Assembly: GCA_013791775.1 (NCBI GenBank) | Contig: VMTE01000037.1 | Location: 62,001 to 126,000, forward strand | Direction: 5' to 3' | DNA: 64,000 nt | Source of the DNA: Hyphomonas sp. | GTDB taxonomy: Bacteria; Pseudomonadota; Alphaproteobacteria; Caulobacterales; Hyphomonadaceae | Shown: positions 9,884-21,309 of the stretch, piece by piece | Layout: every line of letters starts with the position of its first letter | Numbering within the stretch: the first letter of the stretch is position 1 | Notes under the pieces: generated by a model | The model's input: only the letters and a program-made list of their open reading frames with translations | What the model was told of the DNA's origin: nothing | Database searches by the model: none | Made by a program: the position numbers and the translations under genes

Positions 9884-11304
9884 TGGTCGAACTCATAGGC
9901 CGCAGAGAGTTCCGCTGCACGGCTCAGGGCTCCGGATTTGTGAACGGTCTCATCGTATTCATACTGGGGAACGGAATCGAGCACGACGCCGCCACCCGCC
10001 TGGATGTGAAGCTGGCCATCCTTGATCACGGCTGTGCGAAGGGCGATGCAGGTATCGAGATCACCGTTCCAGCCGAAATACCCAACCGCGCCGCCATAGA
10101 TGCCGCGCCGCGAGGTTTCCATCTCGTCAATGATCTGCATGGCGCGGATCTTCGGTGCACCGGACACAGTGCCGGCCGGAAATCCGGCGAGCAGGGCATC
10201 AACGGCGTCGAGGCCTTCGCGCAAGTCGCCCTCCACATGACTGACGATGTGCATGACATGGCTGTAGCGTTCCACGACGAAGCTCTCGGTGACCGTGACG
10301 CTGCCGTACGCCGCAACGCGGCCAACATCATTGCGCCCGAGATCGAGCAGCATGAGATGCTCGGCGCGTTCCTTGGGGTCGGCCAGGAGATCGTCCGCAC
10401 GCCGAGCGTCTTCTTCGGCATTGCCACTGCGCGGACGCGTGCCGGCAATGGGACGGATCGCGACGCGTCCGTCTCTCACACGCACCAGAATCTCCGGGCT
10501 GGATCCGACGAGGCAGACGTCTCCGAGGTTCATGTGAAACATGAAAGCTGACGGATTGAGGCGACGCAGGGCGCGGTAGAAGCTGATCGGTTTGCGCTTG
10601 AACGGTGTCGAGAAGCGTTGACTGGGCACTACCTGGAAAATGTCGCCCGCCTTTATGTAGGCCCGGCATTGCTCAACGATTTCGAAATACCGGTCCTTGC
10701 TCGTGTCCGATGTCAGCGTGACGGGTTCGGCAGTACCGGACTTCGGCGGCACCGAGGCTAAGTGCTCGAGCCGTGTCTCGACATCGTCCAGCAGCTTGTC
10801 GATTTCCGTTGAATCGTCGCCTTCCTGCCGGCCGACGAGCAAAAGCTCCTGGTACAGATGATCGAAAATCACGACGACGCGCGGCACAAGCAGTAAGGCT
10901 TCCGGTACGCCGAGGACATCCGGTTTCGTGATCGCCACGGGTTCGACATATTGGATCATGTCGTATCCCAGATAGCCGAAGGCCCCGGACGCCATCGGCG
11001 GTATGCCTTCCGGCGCTTCAGCGCGTGCGGCATTCACAAACCGGCGCAGTGCGTCGATGGGTGAGCCCACTTCAGGGATGGCGTCCGCGAAATCGGCTGT
11101 GGAGCTGGTTTCCGCCAAGCCGCTGCGGATGCGGAACCAGCGCCCTGGTTCGATTCCGATGAAGGAGTAGCGGCCGAGACGCTCTCCGCCTGCAATGGAT
11201 TCAAAGAGAAAACTTCCGGGGAGTTCCGCGCCAAGTTTGAGCATGGCGCCGACCGGGGTTTCAATGTCTCCAATCCGGCGCCGGATGATCAGCCGCGCGG
11301 TCAT
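9880..11304 (-). CDS. trpE: Anthranilate synthase component I
   Basis: A 474-residue chorismate-using enzyme making anthranilate with TrpG. The C-terminal chorismate-binding domain carries IAGTRPRSGN, GRNDVGRVA and GTVSGAPKIRAM. The N-terminal segment FLFESIAGGERLGRYSFIG corresponds to the Trp-feedback site region (the ES pair is present). The start at 11304 overlaps the ppiD stop (ATGA), which makes it the natural choice, although the protein is slightly shorter at the N-terminus than typical 500-residue TrpE. No leader peptide with Trp codons was seen in front of it. Confidence 0.95.
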   Translation of the reverse strand: MTARLIIRRRIGDIETPVGAMLKLGAELPGSFLFESIAGGERLGRYSFIGIEPGRWFRIRSGLAETSSTADFADAIPEVGSPIDALRRFVNAARAEAPEGIPPMASGAFGYLGYDMIQYVEPVAITKPDVLGVPEALLLVPRVVVIFDHLYQELLLVGRQEGDDSTEIDKLLDDVETRLEHLASVPPKSGTAEPVTLTSDTSKDRYFEIVEQCRAYIKAGDIFQVVPSQRFSTPFKRKPISFYRALRRLNPSAFMFHMNLGDVCLVGSSPEILVRVRDGRVAIRPIAGTRPRSGNAEEDARRADDLLADPKERAEHLMLLDLGRNDVGRVAAYGSVTVTESFVVERYSHVMHIVSHVEGDLREGLDAVDALLAGFPAGTVSGAPKIRAMQIIDEMETSRRGIYGGAVGYFGWNGDLDTCIALRTAVIKDGQLHIQAGGGVVLDSVPQYEYDETVHKSGALSRAAELSAAYEFDQ

Positions 11305-13214
11305 TGTGTCTCCGAAATGGACCGTTTGTATGCGTCGAGAGCCGCCTGGTTAGTGCGAAGTTTCATGGACGTCGAGATTTCAGCCTGAAGCGCCTGAAAC
11401 AGATCCTGCGCCAGCGTGTTTGACATGGCCGCAGAAAGCTCCGCTCCGATGCCGGCCATGGCGGATTCGCTCGGTGGCTCGATGCTGTTGACCTGCAGGA
11501 TGACATACAGGTTCGCCGTACCGGTCGGCAGGCTCGTCACCTTGCCGAGTTGTGTGCTGAACATAGCTTGCTGGATCGGACCGGGAATGCCTGCCTTGCC
11601 TGCGGTGGACCGTGTGACCGGCTGCGGGAGCGTCTCGATTGCGGTTCCACCAGCTGCAGCGGCTTGTTCAAGCGTTTCCGTGCCTGCCGTGATCCGGTCA
11701 ACAAGACTTGTGACCGCCGCCTGGCTGGCCGAACTCTCGCGCTCCGCAATCAATGCATTTCGAACGCCTGGCTCAATGTCCTCGAAGGCCGGCGTGGAGG
11801 CCGGAACGATCTGCCGGGTCGTCGCGACGAAGATCGCGGTTGGCGTATCGAACCGGCTGGTCAACTCACCGGGATCAAGTCTGAAGGCCTGTGCAACGGC
11901 GGCTTGAGCTTCGTTCAACAGACCGAACTGCATGCCGCGATCAGTCACGCCGTTCGCATCCACTTCGATGAAGCTGATGATCGGAACTTTCAGCTCGCTG
12001 GCGATCTGATCGAGGTCAAAGCCGGCTGCCAGGGCCTGGTCCAGCACTTCCATCTTCTCGGAAAAGAGGATCTGCGCCCGCTCCCGGGCAAGTTCGTCGC
12101 GGATGACGTCTGCAACGTCTTCGATGGGTTTGACCGGTCCCGGTTGAACCGAGATCAGGCGCGCAACGACCCACTTGCCGTTGAGTTCTCGCGGACCAAA
12201 CATGGCGCCGCTCTGTTTGCCTGCGCCGAACATGGCGTCACGCAGCGTTTCATCTGCCACTTCGGCGGCCCGGCTTGTCTTAAGCGTGTTCGATACGGCG
12301 CCCGTCACGGCATTGGGATCACCGCCGCCGGCGAGAACGCCGAAAGCCGCACGGGCCGAATCGCGGTTGTCGAATACGAGTTCGGCATAGGTGCGTTGGT
12401 CGGGATCGGAAAACCGTTCGGACTTGGTCGCCTCATAGATGGTCGCGATTTCCTGCTCGGTCACCTCTACTTCGCCGATGAAGTCTTCCGCCGACATGCG
12501 GAGCAGGTCGATGGCGCGCCGTTCCGGCTGTTTCAGCTGCTCAAGATTGGCATCATAGTAGGCCCGAACGTCTTCCGGCGTGAGTTCTACCGGCGGCGCG
12601 CCCTTCAGCGCATCGTAGAAGAACCAGGAGACGTTGCGGGCTTCTCCGAAATACAGGATCTGGACATCGCTGAGTGCCTTCGGCGCCGATACAGCGGACG
12701 TCGCCGCAGACTGCATCGTCTGGATCGTCAGATCGTCTCCGATCTGGTCTTCGAATTCATTCAGGGTGAATCCAAGCTGTTGCAGCCGCTGGCGCAACAG
12801 GGTGGGGTCAAGTTCGCCGGTCAAAGGGTTCTGGAACGCTTCAATTGACTTTGTCTGGTTGAGAACCGCCTCTGTTGACGGCGCGAGGCCCAGGCCGGCG
12901 CCATAGCCCAACACTGTGATCCGCGCCGTTTCGGACGCGTAGATCTGGTCAATCAGGCCGTTGGCGAGCGCTTCGGTTTTGGTGACCGGCTGCTCGGACG
13001 TCGCATTCATGTTGCGCAGAACAGCTTCGACCCGGCGGTCGAGATCGGCAGGATCAAAGCCGCGCGAACCGGCTTGGGCAATGCTGGCGCCCAGCCCGCC
13101 ACGCAGGACATTGACCACCTGGTCGACACCAAAAAACGCCATGCCGACAATGATGATCATCAAGACGAGCTTGCCGAAGACCGAATTGGTCAGTCGTTTC
13201 ATCAGAGAGATCAT
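11301..13214 (-). CDS. ppiD: SurA/PpiD-like peptidyl-prolyl isomerase, inner-membrane anchored
   Basis: A 637-residue periplasmic folding factor. One membrane helix near residues 12-30 (VLMIIIVGMAFFGV) anchors the protein. It is followed by a SurA_N-like region (FDPADLDRRVEAVLRNMN), an N-terminal chaperone half and a degenerate parvulin region (about 240-370), then a long C-terminal region. PpiD proteins assist outer-membrane and periplasmic proteins as they leave the Sec translocon. It heads the trp operon, a linkage conserved in alphaproteobacteria, and is divergent from tpiA. Confidence 0.88.
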   Translation of the reverse strand: MISLMKRLTNSVFGKLVLMIIIVGMAFFGVDQVVNVLRGGLGASIAQAGSRGFDPADLDRRVEAVLRNMNATSEQPVTKTEALANGLIDQIYASETARITVLGYGAGLGLAPSTEAVLNQTKSIEAFQNPLTGELDPTLLRQRLQQLGFTLNEFEDQIGDDLTIQTMQSAATSAVSAPKALSDVQILYFGEARNVSWFFYDALKGAPPVELTPEDVRAYYDANLEQLKQPERRAIDLLRMSAEDFIGEVEVTEQEIATIYEATKSERFSDPDQRTYAELVFDNRDSARAAFGVLAGGGDPNAVTGAVSNTLKTSRAAEVADETLRDAMFGAGKQSGAMFGPRELNGKWVVARLISVQPGPVKPIEDVADVIRDELARERAQILFSEKMEVLDQALAAGFDLDQIASELKVPIISFIEVDANGVTDRGMQFGLLNEAQAAVAQAFRLDPGELTSRFDTPTAIFVATTRQIVPASTPAFEDIEPGVRNALIAERESSASQAAVTSLVDRITAGTETLEQAAAAGGTAIETLPQPVTRSTAGKAGIPGPIQQAMFSTQLGKVTSLPTGTANLYVILQVNSIEPPSESAMAGIGAELSAAMSNTLAQDLFQALQAEISTSMKLRTNQAALDAYKRSISETQ

Positions 13215-13301
13215 GGTCTACGGCTCTTTGGATTGGATTTGCCGGTTGGCTCACAGCTTGCTAGGCGACCATCCGATGACTTGCAAGACAGGGAACGCGG
13301 C

Positions 13302-14060
13302 ATGAACCGTAAGCTGATCGCCGGAAACTGGAAGATGAATGGCCTGCGCGCCGACCTGCAAACAGTGGGTGATGTCGCGGCTGCGGTCAGTGGTGCGGCG
13401 GCGGCCCCGGAAACGCTGCTATGCGTTCCCGCGACACTTCTGTCGCAGGCTGCCCTTGCCGCAGAGGGCTCGGCGCTCCGGATAGGCGGTCAAACCTGTC
13501 ATTCACAGCAAAAAGGCGCCTTTACGGGCGATATTTCGGCCCCGATGCTCAAGGAAGCGGGCGCCGCTTACGTCATCGTCGGTCATTCCGAGCGACGCAC
13601 GTTCCACGGCGAGACCGACGAAATAGTTGCGGCGCAGGCGCAAAGCGCCATCGGTTCGGGTTTGGTGCCGATCGTGTGTGTCGGCGAAACGCCCGAAGAA
13701 CGCTCATCTGGCCAGACCCTGACCGTCGTGGCGGAACAGCTGAAGGGCTCCCTGGCCGGTTTGGAGCCGGCAACGGCCTTTGTTCTCGCCTACGAGCCCC
13801 TTTGGGCCATCGGAACGGGAAAGGTCGCAACCACCGCGCAAATCGCGGAAGTGCATGATTTCGTGCGCCAGTTTCTGATTGGCCGGTTCGGTGAGCCCGG
13901 CCAGTCGGTCCGGATCCTGTACGGCGGCAGCCTGAATCCCGGTAATGCGGTTGAAATTCTGCCTGTTTCCAATGTCGACGGGGGGCTGATTGGCGGGGCG
14001 AGCTTGAAGGCGGCCGACTTCCTGGCCATCTACAACACGGCGTGTGCCCTCCAAGGGTGA
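13302..14060 (+). CDS. tpiA: Triose-phosphate isomerase
   Basis: A 252-residue glycolytic enzyme interconverting DHAP and glyceraldehyde-3-phosphate. The start at 13302 gives MNRKLIAGNWKMNG; a longer in-frame ORF begins at 13074 but overlaps ppiD. Catalytic residues are visible: Lys in GNWKMNG, His in VIVGHSERR and Glu in AYEPLWAIGTG, plus the phosphate loop YGGSLNPGNA. Confidence 0.97.
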   Translation: MNRKLIAGNWKMNGLRADLQTVGDVAAAVSGAAAAPETLLCVPATLLSQAALAAEGSALRIGGQTCHSQQKGAFTGDISAPMLKEAGAAYVIVGHSERRTFHGETDEIVAAQAQSAIGSGLVPIVCVGETPEERSSGQTLTVVAEQLKGSLAGLEPATAFVLAYEPLWAIGTGKVATTAQIAEVHDFVRQFLIGRFGEPGQSVRILYGGSLNPGNAVEILPVSNVDGGLIGGASLKAADFLAIYNTACALQG

Positions 14061-14133
14061 CACGACCGGCTTGGCGAACGCCCTTAACAGGGGTAAGCGA
14101 GCGCGAAATTCCAAAGTAGCCGGACCCTGATCC

Positions 14134-16304
<2,171 letters not shown>

Positions 16305-16308
16305 TAGA

Positions 16309-16351
16309 GCGGCGTTCCGAAAAGTGGTCCCGGTTTTCGGGAACACGCCGC
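16309..16351. terminator. Imperfect hairpin between convergent pyrG and cfa
   Basis: GCGGCG (16309-16314) pairs with CGCCGC (16346-16351), and a TTCCGAAAA arm faces TTTTCGGGAA inside it. The inner half resembles the TTCCGAAAAGTGG...CCGGTTTTCGG palindromes that recur between genes in many alphaproteobacterial genomes (recalled, not searched). It could act as a two-way transcription terminator or be a copy of a dispersed intergenic repeat. Confidence 0.55.
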
Positions 16352-16370
16352 GACCAGCAAGACTGCTTGA

Positions 16371-17597
16371 TCAGGTCCGCGTCAGCTGGAACTGGCCGAC
16401 ATTAATGCGGCCATCGCTGAAGCCCGCTTCGCAATAGCTGAGATAAAAATTCCAGAGCCGGCGGAACTGCTCATCAAAGCCGAGGGGCTGGATCTCGCTC
16501 CAACGATCGTTGAACGCGCGGGACCATTCCCGGCAGGTACGTGCATAGTCCTGTCCGAAGTACGCGACGCCGTCATGCCGAAGTCCAGCCAGCGCGAGCT
16601 GTTCCTTGAGGGCTTTCTCGCTGATCAGCATGCCGCCCGGAAAAATATGCTGCTGTATGAAATCGACCCGCCGCCGATATTTCGGAAAGAGGTCATCATC
16701 AATCGTGATGATCTGGAGCGCCGCGCGGGCGCCGTGCTTGAGGGACGAAAACACCTTGGAAAAATAGCTCGGCCAGTAGGGCTCGCCCACAGCTTCAAAC
16801 ATTTCGATCGACGCGACGCCATCATAGGTGCCAACATGGTCGCGGTAGTCTTCAAGACGTATCTCAACCCGGTCGCTCAAGCCGTTCTTGCGCATCCGCT
16901 CTTCGGCATAGGCCTTCTGCGCCGGCGAAATCGTCAGGCAAGTGACCCGGCTTCCCCTTTGCTTTGCCGCGTATTCCGCGAACCCGCCCCAGCCACAACC
17001 AATTTCGAGAATGTGGGAATCCGGACCCGCCTGAATGCGGTCGCAGATTTCATTGTACTTGTGCAACTGCCCTTGCTCCAGGGAATCATTGGGACTCTGG
17101 AAGCAGGCCGAAGAATAGGTCATGCTCGGGTCAAGCCACTTTTCGTAGAATGCGTTCCCGAGATCGTAGTGTGCCATGATGTTCTTCTTGGCGCCGGATT
17201 TCGAGTTGCGCCGTCTCAGCACATGCTGGAGCATGTTCATGGAACGGACGAATAAGTTGCCGCGCGACAGTCGTGTCGTCGTGTCGAAGTTGGTTGAAAA
17301 AAAGCGCAGAACCGCCGTCAGGTCGGGCGTTGACCAATCGCCGTCCATGTAGGATTCCGCGAACGCAACATCGCCGCCCGCCAGCGCCCGCTTGATGAAC
17401 CGGAAATTGTGAACGTTGATTTTGGCTTCGGGGCCATCCGCCTTATTCCGGAACAAAAGCTGCGTTCCGTTCGGCAACTCGAACGTCAGTGCACCCGCCC
17501 TGGTGCGGAACAGCACCATGGCGGCCAGTCTGAAGCTCGCGGGCAGACCCTTCAGTTGTCGGATCGATTGCGGAGTGGCATGGATGACTGGGCTCAT
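16371..17597 (-). CDS. cfa: Cyclopropane-fatty-acid synthase-like SAM methyltransferase
   Basis: A 408-residue SAM-dependent methyltransferase with the SAM-binding motif ILEIGCGWGGFAEYA and the Cfa-family signature SIEMFEAVGEPYW. Members add a methylene or methyl group to unsaturated acyl chains of membrane phospholipids. It is the last gene of a phr-amine oxidase-DUF1365-cfa operon, 21 bp after the DUF1365 gene. In Rhodobacter sphaeroides a cfa homologue beside photolyase is part of the RpoE singlet-oxygen response, so a membrane-protective role is inferred. Cyclopropane versus methyl or furan fatty acid product cannot be decided from sequence. Confidence 0.88.
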   Translation of the reverse strand: MSPVIHATPQSIRQLKGLPASFRLAAMVLFRTRAGALTFELPNGTQLLFRNKADGPEAKINVHNFRFIKRALAGGDVAFAESYMDGDWSTPDLTAVLRFFSTNFDTTTRLSRGNLFVRSMNMLQHVLRRRNSKSGAKKNIMAHYDLGNAFYEKWLDPSMTYSSACFQSPNDSLEQGQLHKYNEICDRIQAGPDSHILEIGCGWGGFAEYAAKQRGSRVTCLTISPAQKAYAEERMRKNGLSDRVEIRLEDYRDHVGTYDGVASIEMFEAVGEPYWPSYFSKVFSSLKHGARAALQIITIDDDLFPKYRRRVDFIQQHIFPGGMLISEKALKEQLALAGLRHDGVAYFGQDYARTCREWSRAFNDRWSEIQPLGFDEQFRRLWNFYLSYCEAGFSDGRINVGQFQLTRT

Positions 17598-17618
17598 TCT
17601 AAGGCTCCCGGTTTGGCG

Positions 17619-18404
17619 TCAAAAGACGGACGTGTCTGAGGCAGCAACGGTTGCGATGGGGCCTGGATTTGCAGGGCGCGGATGATATTTCGCGCCGCGT
17701 ATCCAGATGCGCAAGGCTTGCCAGTGAATGGCGAACGTCACGCCGAGGGATGAAAACGGCAAGGTCAAGGCAATTCTCAGCAGATTGGCTGTTGTTGCTG
17801 CCTGCATACGCGCCTTGATGCTTGCCAGATGTGTGCGCTCGCCATCTTTGATGTTCTCGATCACGACATCCAGTAATCCTGTCGGTCCGCGGAGCGTGAA
17901 ACGGTACTGTCCGCTGACGTCGAAGAACGGTGAGACGTAAAAGTGCTTGGGCGCCGAGTGGACCGACCGGTCGCCCTGCACGGCGGCGACATAGCAGTGG
18001 CGCTCGCCAAATGTATTGCGGACCTCGTAGATGATGCCTCTCAGGGCCCCTTCGCGGTCATAGCCGTACCAGAGCGAAAGCGGGGCGAACTTGTAGAAGA
18101 GATGCCGCGCAAAAGTGACCAGCCGGATCTTGCCGCCACCAAGGCTCACGCCCGCTGACGCAAATTGCTCTTCTGCCCATTGCCGCAGACTGATCAGTGC
18201 ATCACCGCCGCCATGATCGCGCGCGTCGAATGCAAACAAGCCGGTCTTGTTGACGGCAAACAGGCAAGACATGCGGCCCGCCTGATCCAGCTGGTCGATG
18301 TCCACATCGATCAGGACGATCTTGTAACGGAAGGCTCGTTCGAAAGGGACGAAACGTTTGTGCAGCGTCTGCCCGATCCAGAGCCTCAGCGGTGCATCGG
18401 TCAC
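17619..18404 (-). CDS. DUF1365 family protein
   Basis: A 261-residue member of DUF1365, recognised by HKRFVPFERAFRYKIVLIDVDID at the N-terminus, SLWYGYDREG and HCYVAAVQGDRSVHSAPKHFYVSPF in the middle. The biochemical role is unknown. The gene is almost always found between a FAD-dependent amine oxidase-like gene and a cfa-type methyltransferase, as here, so it is inferred to take part in lipid tail modification. Its start overlaps the previous gene by 4 bp. Confidence 0.88.
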   Translation of the reverse strand: MTDAPLRLWIGQTLHKRFVPFERAFRYKIVLIDVDIDQLDQAGRMSCLFAVNKTGLFAFDARDHGGGDALISLRQWAEEQFASAGVSLGGGKIRLVTFARHLFYKFAPLSLWYGYDREGALRGIIYEVRNTFGERHCYVAAVQGDRSVHSAPKHFYVSPFFDVSGQYRFTLRGPTGLLDVVIENIKDGERTHLASIKARMQAATTANLLRIALTLPFSSLGVTFAIHWQALRIWIRGAKYHPRPANPGPIATVAASDTSVF

Positions 18405-19717
18405 GCTGTTGCCTCGGCTTTCACTTCATAATCTGAAGTGTTGCGCCGCCGCACGATCAAGTCCACACTTTTCGTTTCCCACGGCACTTCTCCGCCGAGC
18501 GACAAGGCCGCCGCGAGACCTGATTTCAGGCCGTCTTCGTGAAATCCGCGCCCCATCCATGCCCCGGCAAACCAGAGGCCGTCCTGCCCCTGGATACGCC
18601 CCAGCGACCGCACGGCAGCTTCGGCGGCGGCATCAAACTGGGGATGATCGAAACTGTATCGATGGAGGATCAGGTCAGGGGCAGGGGGTGTGGCCGGGTT
18701 GAGCGTGATGAAAACGGGCACCTGCGGCGCGATGTTCTGCAGCTTGTTCATCCAGTAGGTCAGGCAGATGTCGCCGCCGGGTTGCTTGAGCACATTCCAG
18801 CTCGCCCAGGCCGCCTTCCGCGCCGGCATCAGCGCCGGATCGCAGTGCAGGTAGATCGTGTTCGGACGATACTTCACCGAACGCAGATAAAAGGCCGGTG
18901 CTTCATAGTCCTGCTCGACGAGCCGAAGGGCCTGATCGGAATGGCAGGTCAGAATGACTTCGTCAAAAACCTCCGGCCTTCCGGATTCCGGAACCACGGC
19001 AATCTTGCCGCCAAACGGATGGACACGCGCAATCGGCGAATTGAGGCGGACCCTGCCCCCCAGTGCGTCGCCGGCCTTGCGCACATAGTTTTGACTGCCG
19101 CCGGTCACCGTGCGCCATTTCGGACGCTCCTTGTGCATCAGGCGGTGGTTGTCGAAAAACTGGAAGAAGCTGCGCGCGGGATAGTCGAGAATCCGGTCTT
19201 CCGGAGTGGACCAGATCGCGGCCCCCATCGGCAGGATGTAGTTTGCACGGAAGTCCGCATCGAAGCCGTGTCGATCCAGCCACGCGCCGAGCGACGGGTC
19301 GTCGATTCTGCCCGAAGCAAGATCTCGCCGGGCGGTGTCATTGAACTTCAGGATCGTCGTCCAGAACTTGTGAAAGCGCGGGCTCAGCAGGTTTCGCTTC
19401 TGCGCGAATATTCCGGCCGCAGTCGACGCCCAGGTCCATCCTTCCGGATCGGTGACCGAGAAGCTCATGTCCGATGCTTCCGTCTCAACCTTCAGGGCTT
19501 CAAAGAACCCGATGAGGTTCGGATAGTTGAGGCCGTTATAGACGATGAAGCCGAGATCGACATTTACGGGCATACCACCCAAGTTGAATGAATGCGTGCA
19601 GGCGTGACCGCCGAGGCGGTCGTCCTTTTCGAACAGCGTGACATCAGCCCGGTCGCGCAAGGCCCATGCGGCGCCGAGGCCGGATATGCCTGCTCCGATA
19701 ATCGCAATCCTGGTCAT
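18401..19717 (-). CDS. FAD-dependent amine oxidase-like protein (NAD(P)/FAD-binding)
   Basis: A 438-residue flavoprotein beginning with a Rossmann dinucleotide motif IAIIGAGISGLGAAWALRD and the following acidic strand end VTLFEKDDRLGG. It ends with a FAD-contact segment GLWFAGAWMGRGFHEDGLKSG. It resembles the 'predicted NAD/FAD-binding protein' family linked to DUF1365 and Cfa, and it may oxidise or desaturate lipid chains (inference). Start and stop overlap phrB and DUF1365 by 4 bp each. Confidence 0.88.
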   Translation of the reverse strand: MTRIAIIGAGISGLGAAWALRDRADVTLFEKDDRLGGHACTHSFNLGGMPVNVDLGFIVYNGLNYPNLIGFFEALKVETEASDMSFSVTDPEGWTWASTAAGIFAQKRNLLSPRFHKFWTTILKFNDTARRDLASGRIDDPSLGAWLDRHGFDADFRANYILPMGAAIWSTPEDRILDYPARSFFQFFDNHRLMHKERPKWRTVTGGSQNYVRKAGDALGGRVRLNSPIARVHPFGGKIAVVPESGRPEVFDEVILTCHSDQALRLVEQDYEAPAFYLRSVKYRPNTIYLHCDPALMPARKAAWASWNVLKQPGGDICLTYWMNKLQNIAPQVPVFITLNPATPPAPDLILHRYSFDHPQFDAAAEAAVRSLGRIQGQDGLWFAGAWMGRGFHEDGLKSGLAAALSLGGEVPWETKSVDLIVRRRNTSDYEVKAEATA

Positions 19718-21171
19718 GCTGTTCCCAGCTCCTTTTTTGTCGTTGCGTAGGCGTCGAGTGCGCGTTGACGCGCCGCCGGGTGATCCACGATCGGTTTCGG
19801 GTAAGTTTTTCCGAGTTCAACGTTCCCGGATTTCAGAATGGCTTCCGGCGCCTCGAAGGGAGCGTGCAGGAATTTATCAGGCAGCCGGGCAAGTTCCGGA
19901 CACCATCTCCGGACGTACGCGCCGGTCTCGTCGAACTTGCTGCCTTGGGTAATCGGATTGAAAACACGGAAATACGGCGCCGCATCTGCGCAGCTTCCGG
20001 CTGTCCATTGCCAGCTTGCTGCATTGGCCGCCGGATCGGCATCGACCAGCGTGTCCCAGAACCAGGACTCGCCGGCCTGCCAGGGCAGCAACAGGTGCTT
20101 GGTGAGAAAGGAAGCCACAATCATCCGCACACGGTTGTGCATCCAACCGGTGTGCCAGAGCTCGCGCATGCCCGCATCGACGATCGGATATCCGGTCTGG
20201 CCAAGCTGCCAGGCGCGAAGCGCTTCGCGGTCTGTTCGCCACGGCATCCGGTCAAAGTTCGGATTGTAGTTGGTGCGCGCCAGTTCCGGATTGAAGTTCA
20301 GGAGGACGTGGGAAAACTCGCGCCAGGCGATCTCGGACAGGAACACCTCGGCGCCGCGGGCATCGATCCGGCCTGCCTCCACGCCGGCCTGCACCGCTCG
20401 CCAGATTTGCGCGGGGCCAATTTCGCCAAACCGCAGGTGCGGCGACAGCCGCGATGTCGATGTATCGAGATCGGGCCGGTTCCTGGTTTCGGCGTAGCCA
20501 TTGATCGGACCATCCAGGAAATCCGCCAGCCGGGCGTGCGCTCCGTCTTCGCCCGGTGTCCATGACGCGCCGATCACGCCAGACCAATCCGGCGCACCGG
20601 GATGCAGGCCCCAGTCATCCAGATCTTCGCTCCCGGTTTCACACGCCCGTATCTCCTTGGGTGCCGGAAGATGCGGCGAGGGCACATAGGTGGCCCGCAA
20701 GGCACGCCAGAAGGGCGTAAACACACGGTAGTACCCGCCCGCGCCCGTCTTCAGTTGCCAGGGCTCCATCAGCAGGCGTGCATTGAAGCTCCGCACAGAG
20801 ATCCCGGCCGCCGTAAGGGAGGCTTGGAGGTCCGCGTCATGGGTCTTTTCCGGCTCACTGTAGCGGCGGTTCCAGAACACAGACTGCGCGCCCGTCTCCC
20901 GGATCAGCGCCGCCAGAACATCACTGGCCTGTCCGCTGCGCAGCACGAGGGCGCCTCCCCGCGAGGTCAACCCCGCTGCCAATGCCCACAAGCTCTTGTC
21001 GAGCCACCATTTAGAGGCGCCGCCCGTCGGCCGGGCGCCTTGCAGACCCGTTTCGCGAATGTAGAGACAGATCACAGGACCGCCGCCCGCAACCGCCGCC
21101 GACAGGGCCGGATTGCCGGCCAGACGCAGATCCTCGCGGAACCAGACGATGGAAGGAGGCGAAATGGACAT
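19714..21171 (-). CDS. phrB: Deoxyribodipyrimidine photo-lyase
   Basis: A 485-residue class I photolyase repairing UV dimers with blue light. The N-terminal antenna domain starts SIVWFREDLRLAGNPAL. The C-terminal FAD domain shows TGYPIVDAGMRELWHTGWMHNR, NRVRMIVASFLTKHLL and WQWTAGSCADAAPYFRVFNP, the classic FAD and DNA contacts. It is the first gene of the operon and is preceded by an ECF-type promoter-like sequence. Confidence 0.95.
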   Translation of the reverse strand: MSISPPSIVWFREDLRLAGNPALSAAVAGGGPVICLYIRETGLQGARPTGGASKWWLDKSLWALAAGLTSRGGALVLRSGQASDVLAALIRETGAQSVFWNRRYSEPEKTHDADLQASLTAAGISVRSFNARLLMEPWQLKTGAGGYYRVFTPFWRALRATYVPSPHLPAPKEIRACETGSEDLDDWGLHPGAPDWSGVIGASWTPGEDGAHARLADFLDGPINGYAETRNRPDLDTSTSRLSPHLRFGEIGPAQIWRAVQAGVEAGRIDARGAEVFLSEIAWREFSHVLLNFNPELARTNYNPNFDRMPWRTDREALRAWQLGQTGYPIVDAGMRELWHTGWMHNRVRMIVASFLTKHLLLPWQAGESWFWDTLVDADPAANAASWQWTAGSCADAAPYFRVFNPITQGSKFDETGAYVRRWCPELARLPDKFLHAPFEAPEAILKSGNVELGKTYPKPIVDHPAARQRALDAYATTKKELGTA

Positions 21172-21204
21172 GCTACCGGGCCGAATCCTGTCATCGGGTT
21201 TGGC

Positions 21205-21234
21205 TGAATACGCGGCGGCGCGGACTTTGGATCA
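21205..21234 (-). promoter_or_regulatory. Candidate ECF (RpoE/ChrR-type) promoter of the phrB operon
   Basis: Read on the minus strand the site is TGATCC (21229-21234), 18 bases, then TATTCA (21205-21210), placing a start point roughly 27 bp before the photolyase ATG. TGATCC is the established -35 element of the R. sphaeroides RpoE (ECF11) regulon, whose targets include photolyase and cfa genes. The -35 match is exact; the -10 match is from memory and less certain. Confidence 0.6.
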
Positions 21235-21309
21235 ATCCGGTCTGTCTGGCCGGACTTTCAACCCGGCCTGCCGCCCGCTATACCCCGGCTGAACCAGAGA
21301 AAGCGCCGA

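Noticed and set aside
11301..11304. Trp attenuator in front of trpE
   Set aside because: trpE begins inside the ppiD stop codon, so there is no leader space or Trp-codon peptide.
13074..13301. Upstream extension of the tpiA frame
   Set aside because: It overlaps ppiD antisense; TpiA begins at MNRKLIAGNWKMNG.
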